Positions 24,539 through 33,232 of a DNA stretch of 48,211 nucleotides are shown in pieces (the stretch's first letter is position 1; every line of letters begins with the position of its first letter). Both the position numbers and the translations under genes were made by a program. The notes under the pieces are model-generated. The model saw only the letters and a program-made list of their open reading frames with translations. It searched no databases and was not told the origin of the DNA. The DNA comes from an uncultured Bacilli bacterium (GTDB lineage: Bacteria; Bacillota_I; Bacilli_A; RF39; UBA660). The stretch spans positions 1 through 48,211 of the forward strand of contig CALVSY010000009.1 of NCBI GenBank assembly GCA_944359725.1, given 5' to 3'.

Positions 24539-25363
24539 TTAAAATATTACTTTTCCATCCAAATTACAAATATAACAATTAGGAAGTAATGTTTTTATTC
24601 TTTTTAACATTGTAGCATCCATTTCATACTTTCGACCAACTAATATACCTTCTATAAAACATGAAGGCAATCCAAAGATAATTGCACTTTCTCTATCAGT
24701 AAAAAAATCATCCTTTGCTTTTCTATCTTTTAAAAACCGTTCATAATACCATTCGCCAACAAATGGTTTAACATCAATATCACTTATGCTGTTACTTAAA
24801 ATATCACCTTTTAATAATTCTTTTACATAAATATTATTACCGTTAAAAATAATTCCTATTTGAACATTTTCCTGCTCGTAACTAGGTAGAAACCTAGCTT
24901 CTTTAGTTTCCTCCATTTCCCATCTAAAAGGATCTTTTTCTTTTATATAATCTAAAAAAGTATTCATCTTACTATAAGGTATAACCTCTGTACTTTTTTT
25001 ATCGTCATATACAAATCTTACTGTGCCACCACTATAAAAATCTATATAATCTTTTAAATAGTAATCTTTTTTTAAATTCCATACACCTACCGTTAAAGGA
25101 TACTTTGATTTTCTTCCTTCAACAATTAAATCACATATTAAACCTTCTTTAGCTATTTTTTCTAAACCACCAATATTTTTATAAGTTCCGTGAAGAAGCG
25201 TTCCTTTGTCTAGCTTAACTAAGTCTCCTACTTTATAGTTACTTGATTTTGGTTTATAGTTATTTAAAGCATCATAATACCTTTCTATTTGATTTAATAG
25301 TAATTTTTTTGTATTACCACACAATTTTTCATTTACTAGTTTTATATAATCTTCTTTGTTCAT
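24539..25363 (-). CDS. Unknown protein with H-G-T motif, second copy
   Basis: 274 residues, about 85% identical to the island protein at 18516 from end to end, including LLHGTYKNI and the C-terminal CYICNLDGKVI. Both copies appear intact, so both may be under selection. It lies just outside the decayed tRNA half, on the opposite strand to the island copy. A Nudix gene starts upstream, ending 30 bases before it on the same strand. The H-x-T...GL start suggests an ADP-ribosyltransferase-like fold, unproven. Confidence 0.6.
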   Translation of the reverse strand: MNKEDYIKLVNEKLCGNTKKLLLNQIERYYDALNNYKPKSSNYKVGDLVKLDKGTLLHGTYKNIGGLEKIAKEGLICDLIVEGRKSKYPLTVGVWNLKKDYYLKDYIDFYSGGTVRFVYDDKKSTEVIPYSKMNTFLDYIKEKDPFRWEMEETKEARFLPSYEQENVQIGIIFNGNNIYVKELLKGDILSNSISDIDVKPFVGEWYYERFLKDRKAKDDFFTDRESAIIFGLPSCFIEGILVGRKYEMDATMLKRIKTLLPNCYICNLDGKVIF

Positions 25364-25393
25364 ATAGACCTCTTAATTATCATAATATTTTAA

Positions 25394-25855
25394 TTAATCA
25401 TCAATTTCTATAATGTGTTTTACATCATCATTACTTGCTATAAGATCATATGTTGATTTAGGCACAATATTATAATCACTTAACTTATTAATATCAATCC
25501 AATAAAAATACTGGCTATCATTATCTTTATTTATGAATTTATTTGCTTTAATCTCACCATCATATATTGCTTTATAGCAAAAACAATATTGAGTTATCTT
25601 TTTACCATTTAATTTTAGAAAGTTTTCCTGAACTGAACACAATTTAAAATCCAAATCATAGTCCAATTCTTCTTTTATTTCTCTTTTTATAGCGGTATTA
25701 CTGTCTTCAAAAAACTCTATTCTACCACCGGGTAACATAAATTGATTCCTATTACCAACTTTAAATAATAATACCTTCGTTTTATCTTTATTAAAGATAA
25801 TCGCAGATACCCTTGCATTAAATCTATTATCATTAACTTCAAAATCCATATTCAT
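25394..25855 (-). CDS. Nudix hydrolase
   Basis: 153 residues. The Nudix box runs from G44 to about D65 (GRIEFFED, then REIKEELD), with R58, E59, E62 and E63 in place; the usual Gly after EEx is Asp. It hydrolyses nucleoside diphosphates linked to another group, exact substrate unknown. RBS AGGAGG. The gene sits directly upstream of the ART-like copy. A Nudix enzyme and an NAD-using toxin-like neighbour would be a meaningful pair if the ART call is right. Confidence 0.88.
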   Translation of the reverse strand: MNMDFEVNDNRFNARVSAIIFNKDKTKVLLFKVGNRNQFMLPGGRIEFFEDSNTAIKREIKEELDYDLDFKLCSVQENFLKLNGKKITQYCFCYKAIYDGEIKANKFINKDNDSQYFYWIDINKLSDYNIVPKSTYDLIASNDDVKHIIEIDD

Positions 25856-25944
25856 ATACTATACCTCCTAATAATTAGCTTTGATATTTTTGCTTATCCT
25901 TCACCTTCAAAAAACATTATTTTCTAATTTCATAATTATTTTCT

Positions 25945-27120
25945 TTATCTAATCAAATTATTTTTATTATGACCAAATTGAGATTCATAATCTTCAAATT
26001 TTCTAAATATTTCTTCTGGGGACATAATTAAATCTGAATATTTATTATTAACTTTCTTTTCATTTAAAGCGTTCATAAACTTATTTACAAGTTCTTTATA
26101 TATAGCAAAATATTCCATTTCATTTAATTTATTCAAATCTAAATTCCAAGCCAAAGATAATTGTATTTTTTTAAGTTCATTATATAAATTACCAAATGAT
26201 TCTAAAGTATTACATTTGTTTAGCTTATCATCAAACTTTGTTATATAAGTTCTTAAAATTAAATTCATCATTTTCATTAAATAATTATTTTTATTACTTA
26301 AATCTTTTTCATAATTGTATTCATATATTAGTTTTAACAAATAAATAGAAATGGTAGGTGTTTTAATGTATTTACCTAACGACAATAGAAGTTCTTTTTC
26401 ATCTTGTTTTAGTATTTTATCACTATCATACATTTCATTCATTTTTTTAAAGCCATAAAGTGGTAATACACAATTTCTTTGTTCTTTTGGAATTGTTAAT
26501 CCTGTTAACAAATCTGCAATAGTTTGTGTTCCAAATGTAACTTCTAATAAATTCATTATATTTGAGCCATCATAGCCGTGAGAGGTCTTAATACGAAAAA
26601 AACCGTTTTCATACTTTTTTATCTCCACGTTTTTCATTTCAGATATTTTATTAGCAATCCACTCTGTTATCCATTCATCTAAAACAGCAGTACCTAATTT
26701 ATAAGCATAATTATTACCGTCCATATTCCAACTACGAACAGGTCCAAAAATAGAATCCTCTTGGTCATCAGAGCCATATTTTAAACCAGCATTTAGTGTT
26801 ATAACTATTCCTTCCTCTATGATATCATTTGTAGAAATTTTATGAGTTAATTCATGTAAGAAAGTATTAACAATATTCCATTCCTCAAGATTGCTAGATA
26901 TAAAGATAGCTTTAGACATATTACTAACTGCTCCGCTACTTCCATCTAAATCTTTAATTTCAACTTCATTTACATTATTTTTTATTTGAGTTAATAAATT
27001 TTCAACAACAATTGGATTATTATTAAATAATAAACAATAATCATTTATATACTTAATAAGAGCTTCTTTTAATATATCATCAAGACCACTAATATTATTT
27101 ACCACCTCATAAACGTTCAT
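25945..27120 (-). CDS. HExxH putative metallopeptidase
   Basis: 391 residues from the ATG at 27120 behind AAGGA. HELTH at 89-93 is a zinc-protease motif. DEWITEWIA (148-156) supplies possible third-ligand Glu residues. There is no signal peptide, so it should be intracellular. The C-terminal 200 residues are helical with no known domain. It is monocistronic. The family is unknown to me. Intracellular HExxH proteins of this kind include host-directed or regulatory proteases, which cannot be told apart here. Confidence 0.6.
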   Translation of the reverse strand: MNVYEVVNNISGLDDILKEALIKYINDYCLLFNNNPIVVENLLTQIKNNVNEVEIKDLDGSSGAVSNMSKAIFISSNLEEWNIVNTFLHELTHKISTNDIIEEGIVITLNAGLKYGSDDQEDSIFGPVRSWNMDGNNYAYKLGTAVLDEWITEWIANKISEMKNVEIKKYENGFFRIKTSHGYDGSNIMNLLEVTFGTQTIADLLTGLTIPKEQRNCVLPLYGFKKMNEMYDSDKILKQDEKELLLSLGKYIKTPTISIYLLKLIYEYNYEKDLSNKNNYLMKMMNLILRTYITKFDDKLNKCNTLESFGNLYNELKKIQLSLAWNLDLNKLNEMEYFAIYKELVNKFMNALNEKKVNNKYSDLIMSPEEIFRKFEDYESQFGHNKNNLIR

Positions 27121-27345
27121 ATATAACACATCCTTTTTAAATCATTTATTAATTATATAAATAGTATTTTAACAATTATAAAAAACATTTTCTATTTTCA
27201 TTTTAACATAAATAGTATCAATATCTTTATAAAAATATATTAATAATAAAACTTTACATTTTATATTTTTAAATAAAATAATTTATAATATAATAAAATA
27301 AATATTAAAATAACCAAATAACTTTTGTTATCTAGTTTTTATCTT

Positions 27346-28353
27346 TTAATCCACCTTTTCAAACACATAATAGCCAGGTATTTGCTTAGCATAAATATAA
27401 TCACCGTTTTTTAATTCTACAAATAAATATGTTTTATCATTATATGTTTTATAAAAATATTTACACAAAGTATCATCTACTATCATGTTTATTATGTATC
27501 CTTTAGTATATCTTGTCTTTTTAACAGAGTTATCCACATATGACATTAAAACGTTACCATCTTTATATACCGACATTTTATCTACCCATAACTCATCTTT
27601 CCAATGTTTATTATTAGGATTAAATTGATCCTCATTATCTACTCTATCTATACATATATAGTTGCCAGTTAAATTATCATCTAAAACAAAATTTTTATTA
27701 ACATCATCTTTAACAATAAAATCTTCTATACTATATTTTTTACTATCAACTTTTTTATAAATAGCATACTTATACTCACTATCATCAAATATTCCATATA
27801 CTTTAACAAACATTAAATCATTCTCTATTTCATATGGATTTTTCTTACCATTTATAATGATATAACTTTTAGTCCATGCTATAACCCAGTATCTTTTTCC
27901 ATTTTCCATTAAGTATAACTCTTTAATAGAAAAATCATCATCTAATAATTTATTGTTATAATAATCCTCTTTAGTACTACTTATTCCAATAAGTCTCCAT
28001 TTACCAATTACTCTATCATCATTTATAAACGTAGTCATATTATCTATTCCTCCTCTTTTATTAATTAGGTTTAATTCTTTTATGTTTTCTTTTAATTTTA
28101 AGATTTTATTTTCATATTCTTTTATCTTATCATTAATGCTTGAATCACTATATGATTTTATTTCATCTAACGATAAGCCTAAAGTTTTTAAAAATAAAAT
28201 CTTACTCATCTGTTTTACATTATCTTCATTAAAATATCTATATCCAGTATAACGATCAATATAAGCTGGAGTAATAAGTCCTTTTTCTTCATAGAACCTA
28301 ACTTTATTTATTGATACGTTAAACATTTTAGAAAAATCTCCTATTTTTATCAT
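27346..28353 (-). CDS. MerR-family regulator with large ligand-like C-terminal domain
   Basis: 335 residues from the ATG at 28353 behind AAGGAG. The winged helix is at the N-terminus (KIGDFSKMFNVSINKVRFYEEKGLI, then RYTGYRYF). A dimer helix covers about 68-98. The remaining ~230 residues hold beta-rich repeats starting VIGKWRLIGI and LTGNYICI, like lipocalin-type sheets. This suggests sensing of a small hydrophobic ligand. Its own promoter has the 19-base spacer typical of MerR targets (28377-28407), so it probably activates itself. Confidence 0.85.
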   Translation of the reverse strand: MIKIGDFSKMFNVSINKVRFYEEKGLITPAYIDRYTGYRYFNEDNVKQMSKILFLKTLGLSLDEIKSYSDSSINDKIKEYENKILKLKENIKELNLINKRGGIDNMTTFINDDRVIGKWRLIGISSTKEDYYNNKLLDDDFSIKELYLMENGKRYWVIAWTKSYIIINGKKNPYEIENDLMFVKVYGIFDDSEYKYAIYKKVDSKKYSIEDFIVKDDVNKNFVLDDNLTGNYICIDRVDNEDQFNPNNKHWKDELWVDKMSVYKDGNVLMSYVDNSVKKTRYTKGYIINMIVDDTLCKYFYKTYNDKTYLFVELKNGDYIYAKQIPGYYVFEKVD

Positions 28354-28376
28354 CTTTTTTCTCCTTCCTTGATTCA

Positions 28377-28407
28377 ATGATAAACCTAACCTTAACTAGA
28401 GAGTCAA
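28377..28407 (-). promoter_or_regulatory. MerR-type promoter with 19-base spacer
   Basis: TTGACT (28407-28402), 19 bases, TATCAT (28382-28377) on the - strand. The spacer carries an imperfect dyad (CTA-N8-TAG). Sigma-A promoters with 19 bases need a MerR protein to twist the DNA. Confidence 0.75.
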
Positions 28408-28511
28408 TAGTTTTTATAATTAAATTTTAACATTTATAAAGTTAAAAATCTATTTTCAAAAAAATTCATTAATATTTTGCATTGTATCGAAAAAAGTCTC
28501 ATACTTTAACA

Positions 28512-28579
28512 AGTTTTTTCAGTTAACTGAAAAAACTATTGCATTTTAAAAAGTTTTTTCATTTTACTGAAAAAACTTT
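28512..28579. repeat. Two tandem palindromes sharing GTTTTTTCA/TGAAAAAAC arms
   Basis: A perfect 26-bp palindrome (28512-28537, centre TTAA) is followed by a second hairpin (28550-28579) with 12-bp arms and a 6-base loop. Both have A/T runs on each side and lie between a MerR promoter and the 3' end of the DUF4173 gene. At least one should terminate that gene. Confidence 0.7.
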
Positions 28580-28597
28580 AAACTTACCAAACGTTAC

Positions 28598-29779
28598 TTA
28601 ACTACTTATCAAATTAATAAACCAATTATTACACAAATATAAATTTATGATGTAAAAAAGCGTCATAACAGAAAGTAATATTACACCATCATTTTTTAAA
28701 CCAAAGAGTATTTTTTTTACAATAACACTAAACAAAACAATTTCCATTGTTAGAAATAATATTACCTGCATTCTTAAAACAGTAAATCCAAATCTATTTA
28801 TGTATAAATACATTCTATAATAAGAATTAAATATTAAAATTATAGAAAACATAATAAGTAATAATATTAAGTTTTTAACGGTTTTATTCCCACTTGCACT
28901 TTTAGTTTTATACATTAAAAATGCTATTATAGAAAAATTTATTAAGGTTACGAATAAAAGCTGGAAGAATCCTTCTCTTGCATAACCCGAGTATATATAA
29001 CCTTCAGGAAGTTTTAAGAAATTACCACATATTTTTGATATTTCTGATATTAAGAATAAGACAAACACAAAGTTTATAACTGATAATACCGTAATTATAA
29101 GCGTGTTATCAATTTTTTTATAGCTTTCTTCTTTCATTTTTATATCTTTGTTTTTATAAACGTTTAAAGATATACTAAAAATTGTTATAAAAGAAATTAT
29201 GTATAAAATAATGTTTCCTATATCTAAATCAATGGAAAATTCAAACCTACTTAAGAATGCTTCAAAATAGTCATCAGCACTCATAAGTAATACTAATATG
29301 ATAACGGATATAAACGCTCCAATAACAAGTCCTAGTAAAACGTTTACTATCTTTTTATTTTTCTCTTTTGTTATTTTTGGTTTTAAATATTTTAAATTAC
29401 TTATTATTTTATCTGGAAATAATTTAAACATTAAAGGTATGTTATTAAATGATATTTTATAATTTTTATTTACTAGCAAAAATAGAAAAACAGATATTAG
29501 TATATATAACACAAATACGTTTAAAAACTTATTTGATTCATCTATTTTAACTATTACGTCACTAATTAAAATAAGCGTTATTGGAAGAAGCATAAAGTAA
29601 GCTTTTTTATTTATGTATTTATTATCCTCATATAACGCGATGTTGGTTAATATTAATACCGTAAACGGAATAATAATGTTTTTTAAATACCAGTTTATAT
29701 CTAAATTATGAAATATTACTATTATTAAAGCTGCTATAGCTGGAATTATATAGTTATTTTTATTTATCTTGCATTGCAT
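28598..29779 (-). CDS. DUF4173 multi-pass membrane protein
   Basis: 393 residues with about eleven membrane helices. YAREGFFQLLFVTLIN near 265-280 is the conserved block of the DUF4173/DUF4153 family. The function is unknown. It follows the YozG-like gene by 2 bases and is the third gene of an operon (30447 to 28598). Linkage to a YoaS/YozG pair is frequent in Firmicutes and suggests membrane-state control. Confidence 0.8.
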   Translation of the reverse strand: MQCKINKNNYIIPAIAALIIVIFHNLDINWYLKNIIIPFTVLILTNIALYEDNKYINKKAYFMLLPITLILISDVIVKIDESNKFLNVFVLYILISVFLFLLVNKNYKISFNNIPLMFKLFPDKIISNLKYLKPKITKEKNKKIVNVLLGLVIGAFISVIILVLLMSADDYFEAFLSRFEFSIDLDIGNIILYIISFITIFSISLNVYKNKDIKMKEESYKKIDNTLIITVLSVINFVFVLFLISEISKICGNFLKLPEGYIYSGYAREGFFQLLFVTLINFSIIAFLMYKTKSASGNKTVKNLILLLIMFSIILIFNSYYRMYLYINRFGFTVLRMQVILFLTMEIVLFSVIVKKILFGLKNDGVILLSVMTLFYIINLYLCNNWFINLISS

Positions 29780-29781
29780 AT

Positions 29782-29985
29782 TTACTCATCCTTATATTCT
29801 AATATATCGCTTGGCTGGCAATTTAATACTTTGCATATTACCTCAAGCGTTGAAAATCTAATTGCCTTAGCCTTATTATTTTTAAGTATTGAAAGGTTTG
29901 TTGTTGTAATACCAGTTTTCTCACTTAGTTCGTTTAATGACATTTTTCTTTTAGCCATCATTACATCTAAATTAACAATTATCAT
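29782..29985 (-). CDS. YozG-type Cro regulator
   Basis: 67 residues from the ATG at 29985 behind GTAGGTGAAAT. It is a short Cro domain (MSLNELSEKTGITTTNLSILKNNK, then LEVICKVLNCQPSDILEY). This is the size and ending of the YozG class, which accompanies DUF2975 membrane proteins. It lies between YoaS-like and DUF4173 genes and overlaps neither. Confidence 0.85.
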   Translation of the reverse strand: MIIVNLDVMMAKRKMSLNELSEKTGITTTNLSILKNNKAKAIRFSTLEVICKVLNCQPSDILEYKDE

Positions 29986-29994
29986 ATATTTCAC

Positions 29995-30447
29995 CTACAC
30001 CGTTAAGTCCACTTCATTTTTGTAAGTAATAGCAGCCTTTATAACTTCTGCTAATAAATAAAAACTAAGTGAAACTAAAAAGCATAAAATAGCGACCACA
30101 AATGATAAAAGCGTTGGAATGAAAACTGATTTTATAATAACTATTAAAAATAACACCATAAACATAACGGCCATTACTTTAAGATTGTTTTCTATTTCCT
30201 TTCTAAATGGGCTTTTCTTATAAATAACGCTAAACAAACCTATTAATTTATAAACGATAAATAAGCAAATAACGTAACATAAGTAAAACGCTAAACGATA
30301 TAACATACTATGAGCATCAAATGCCTTTACACTTGCATCCTTAAATAAATCATATAAAAGTGGCAAAAACACCATCCCAATAATACCAAGAACCAAAATA
30401 ATTATTAATATAACTGAAATTATTTTAGCAATCACACTTTTTTTCAA
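29995..30447 (-). CDS. DUF2975 (YoaS-like) membrane protein
   Basis: 150 residues with a TTG start behind GAGGTGAT and four membrane helices. IYKKSPFRKEIENNLK near 75-90 is the conserved cytoplasmic loop of the family. Together with the YozG-like regulator it makes the common YoaS-YozG pair. The role is unknown. It is the first gene of the operon. Confidence 0.82.
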   Translation of the reverse strand: MKKSVIAKIISVILIIILVLGIIGMVFLPLLYDLFKDASVKAFDAHSMLYRLAFYLCYVICLFIVYKLIGLFSVIYKKSPFRKEIENNLKVMAVMFMVLFLIVIIKSVFIPTLLSFVVAILCFLVSLSFYLLAEVIKAAITYKNEVDLTV

Positions 30448-30600
30448 AACTTCATCACCTCACTTAAATAATATGATAATTTTTATTAAAAGTCAACATA
30501 TTTTTATTGATTATCATAAAATAATTATTTTTTTACATAAATATAATGTTTTTAATTATGGTTATTGTTAATTTTTACCATTTGAAAAAAAGTATTTTAT

Positions 30601-30614
30601 CAAACAAATGTTTG
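30601..30614. promoter_or_regulatory. LexA/DinR-like box
   Basis: CAAAC-AAAT-GTTTG, a dyad that differs from the Gram-positive consensus CGAAC-N4-GTTCG only at the outer C/G bases. It is 27 bases before the start of a Y-family polymerase, the classic SOS target. Confidence 0.65.
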
Positions 30615-30640
30615 TGTTATTATATTACTGGTGATGAAAA

Positions 30641-31894
30641 ATGAACACTTATTTTTGCATTGATCTAAAAACTTTTTATGCATCAGTAGAATGCGTATTA
30701 AGAGGTCTTGATCCATTTAAGACAAACTTAGTTGTTGCAGATGAAACGCGTGGGTCTGGTGCAATATGTCTTGCGGTTAGTCCTAAAATGAAAATGCAAG
30801 GTGTTAAAAATAGATGCAGATTATTTGAAATACCTAAAAACATAAAGTACATAATCGCTAAACCAAGAATGAAACTATATATGAAGTACTCTTTATTAAT
30901 CCATAAAATATACCTAAAATACGTAAGTTCTTTAGACGTTTTTCAATACTCCATTGATGAGGCATTTTTATGTGTCACACCATACTTAAAACTATATAAC
31001 AAAAGTGCTTATAATCTCGCTAAAGAAATAATAGATGATGTAAAAAGAAAAACTGGTATTACCGCTGCATGCGGAATTGGCACTAACCTTTATCTCGCAA
31101 AAGTAGCGCTTGACATACTAGCAAAGCATAATAAAAATAACATTGCATACTTAAATGAAGATGAATATAAAAAGAAGTTATGGTATCACGAGCCTTTAAG
31201 TGATTTTTGGCAAATAGGAGTTAAAACCGAAAATAAACTTAACAAACTACATTTAAAAAACATGCATGATATAGCTTTTGCTAACGAAAAAGCACTATAT
31301 AAAACGTTTGGTATAAACGCAAAACTCTTAATCGATCACGCAAGAGGAGTAGAGCCATGTACCATAAAAGAAATTAAAGCATATAAACCAAAATCAAATA
31401 CCATATCAAACAGCCAAATACTAGATAAAGATTATGATTACAAACAAGCTAAAATAGTACTTACAGAAATGATTAGCAGCTTATCTTTAAGATTATCAAA
31501 AGAAAACTTATTTACTGATCACGTAGGTTTTTTCATAGGTTACTCTAAAGATGAAGCACCAGGCACTAAAGTTTCTAAAACGTTAGATGAACAAACTAAT
31601 AACACAAATAAAATAACGAAATTACTGTTAAGTGAGTATGATTACGTGATAAACACAAAGTACAAAATAAGAAGAATAAGTGTATTTTTCACAAACGTAG
31701 GAAAAAGAAAGTTCAAGCAGCTAAACATGTTTTCTAATGAAGATGAAGATAAAAAAGAAAATAAACTTTCAAACATTATAAATGAAATAAAAGAAAAGTA
31801 TGGAAATGACTCCATCTTAAAATGCATAAGCTTACTTGATTTTGCAACACAGAAAAAAAGAAATAAACTAATAGGAGGTCATAATGCAGAGTAA
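30641..31894 (+). CDS. UvrX/UmuC-type Y-family DNA polymerase
   Basis: 417 residues. D8 (FCIDLK) and SIDE (104-107) are the catalytic residues, followed by a helix-hairpin-helix region near 200. A clamp motif QLNMF lies near 367. The SPKMKMQGV segment in the fingers is typical of the UvrX/UmuC branch and differs from DinB. The LexA-like box upstream and the YolD gene that overlaps by 11 bases downstream match the YqjW-YqjX type SOS pair. It is the second translesion polymerase in this window. Confidence 0.92.
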   Translation: MNTYFCIDLKTFYASVECVLRGLDPFKTNLVVADETRGSGAICLAVSPKMKMQGVKNRCRLFEIPKNIKYIIAKPRMKLYMKYSLLIHKIYLKYVSSLDVFQYSIDEAFLCVTPYLKLYNKSAYNLAKEIIDDVKRKTGITAACGIGTNLYLAKVALDILAKHNKNNIAYLNEDEYKKKLWYHEPLSDFWQIGVKTENKLNKLHLKNMHDIAFANEKALYKTFGINAKLLIDHARGVEPCTIKEIKAYKPKSNTISNSQILDKDYDYKQAKIVLTEMISSLSLRLSKENLFTDHVGFFIGYSKDEAPGTKVSKTLDEQTNNTNKITKLLLSEYDYVINTKYKIRRISVFFTNVGKRKFKQLNMFSNEDEDKKENKLSNIINEIKEKYGNDSILKCISLLDFATQKKRNKLIGGHNAE

Positions 31895-32201
31895 TTTAAA
31901 TAGAGCTAAACAGTTTTTACCATTCGATTCTTTAAAAGGATTTTACGAGTTAATTGAAGAAGAGGAAAAACAAAAAGATAATAAAAAAGAGCTATCAGAA
32001 GACAGCTTAAACGATATTAACAAAACGATATTAAGTATTAATAAAAATGATAGTGTATTAATAAAACACTATCATAACGTAAATTATATAGAAACAATTG
32101 GCAAGGTTAAAAAAATAGATAAAATAAATAAAATCATTTACTTAGATAATACTAAAATATACTTTGATGATGTTATTAACATAGAAAAAACATACCATTA
32201 A
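31884..32201 (+). CDS. YolD-like protein
   Basis: 105 residues. The start RAKQFLPFDSLKGFYELIEEEEKQ is the YolD signature. A second half (VLIKHYHNVNYIETIGKVKKID, then IYLDNTKIYFDDVINIE) is a small beta domain. YolD proteins are encoded next to UvrX-type polymerases and are thought to act as UmuD-like partners. RBS AGGAGGT lies inside the polymerase gene, so the two are coupled. Confidence 0.9.
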   Translation: MQSNLNRAKQFLPFDSLKGFYELIEEEEKQKDNKKELSEDSLNDINKTILSINKNDSVLIKHYHNVNYIETIGKVKKIDKINKIIYLDNTKIYFDDVINIEKTYH

Positions 32202-32215
32202 AAAAGTATGTTTTT
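32185..32215. terminator. Bidirectional terminator between convergent genes
   Basis: AAAAACATAC and GTATGTTTTT pair around a 10-base loop, between yolD-like and FkbM genes. Confidence 0.85.
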
Positions 32216-33140
32216 ATATTGCAAATAAAACTATCTCCGTTGGGAAAATTATACTACCATAACATCTTAGATAGAATTTATAAGACGGATTCATATCATT
32301 AATCATTAATGGTATTTTGTATAAATCCTCATGGTTATGATAAACTGATATTAATAATTTTGGATGTTCATTTTTAATATGTCTTTCACATCCCTTTAAA
32401 GCCTTTTGCTCAGATCCTTCTATATCCATTTTAATTAACGTTACCTCATCTTTTATATCATTATCAATCGTGGTTGCTAAAACTTCTTTAGTTCCGGTTT
32501 CTTCTATAGTGTTAGCAGATGCCCCGGTTTCATTTTCATTTATATATAACACTCCTTCATGATCTAATGCTGCCTTATTAACAAAGACTATATTATTATA
32601 TTTTCTTAAGTTACCTTTTAAGTTTTCAAAAGTTTCTTTAGTTATTTCATAACAATATATTTTTTTATAACTATCATCTCCAAAGGTGCTAATATAATTT
32701 AATATCGTATCTCCTGTATACGCTCCTAAATCAACGATTACCTCATCACTAATAGGCTTTAGTATATCTAAATCTAAATACTGTGTGTAGTTTTTCTCTA
32801 ACGCGCTTGCAATGGTTACAAAATCAAACCTGTACCAGTTACTTAAAATAGCGTATAAAAGCTTTTTAGAACGATAATCTTGTAGTTTATCATATATAAA
32901 TACATAATCATCTATATGCTCTTTTAGTGATTTAGCGCGGTTATATAACTCTCCGTATTCTTCATCACTTCTTTTAAGTTTTCCCCAGTAACCAAAGTTT
33001 TCATAATAACATTCTAAAGATTTCTGCGTTTCAAGTGGGATTTTAAAAAAAGCATCTTTTATGTCGTTAAATACCTCCTCTAGGGATTTACTTTTTATAA
33101 CACCAGCCAGCTCTTTAAATTCTTTATCTATATTGTTCAT
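32214..33140 (-). CDS. FkbM family SAM-dependent methyltransferase
   Basis: 308 residues. VIVDLGAYTGDTILNYI near 134-150 is the SAM-binding motif I. IKMDIEGSEQKALKGCERHI near 238-257 is the FkbM signature. A ~130-residue helical N-terminus precedes the domain. FkbM enzymes O-methylate sugars or polyketides; no glycosyltransferases are nearby, so the target is unknown. RBS AGGAGG. Confidence 0.85.
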   Translation of the reverse strand: MNNIDKEFKELAGVIKSKSLEEVFNDIKDAFFKIPLETQKSLECYYENFGYWGKLKRSDEEYGELYNRAKSLKEHIDDYVFIYDKLQDYRSKKLLYAILSNWYRFDFVTIASALEKNYTQYLDLDILKPISDEVIVDLGAYTGDTILNYISTFGDDSYKKIYCYEITKETFENLKGNLRKYNNIVFVNKAALDHEGVLYINENETGASANTIEETGTKEVLATTIDNDIKDEVTLIKMDIEGSEQKALKGCERHIKNEHPKLLISVYHNHEDLYKIPLMINDMNPSYKFYLRCYGSIIFPTEIVLFAI

Positions 33141-33193
33141 TTTGTCCTCCTTTTTACCAACTAAGATATTATATGAAACTAATGAATAATTAG

Positions 33194-33232
33194 TATAAAA
33201 AAATAAAAGCCATTGTAATAACAGCTTTTATT
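33194..33232 (-). terminator. Terminator of the ABC permease gene
   Basis: AATAAAAGC and GCTTTTATT form a 9-bp stem, then a T-run on the - strand. The first arm includes the stop codon of the permease gene. Confidence 0.8.
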
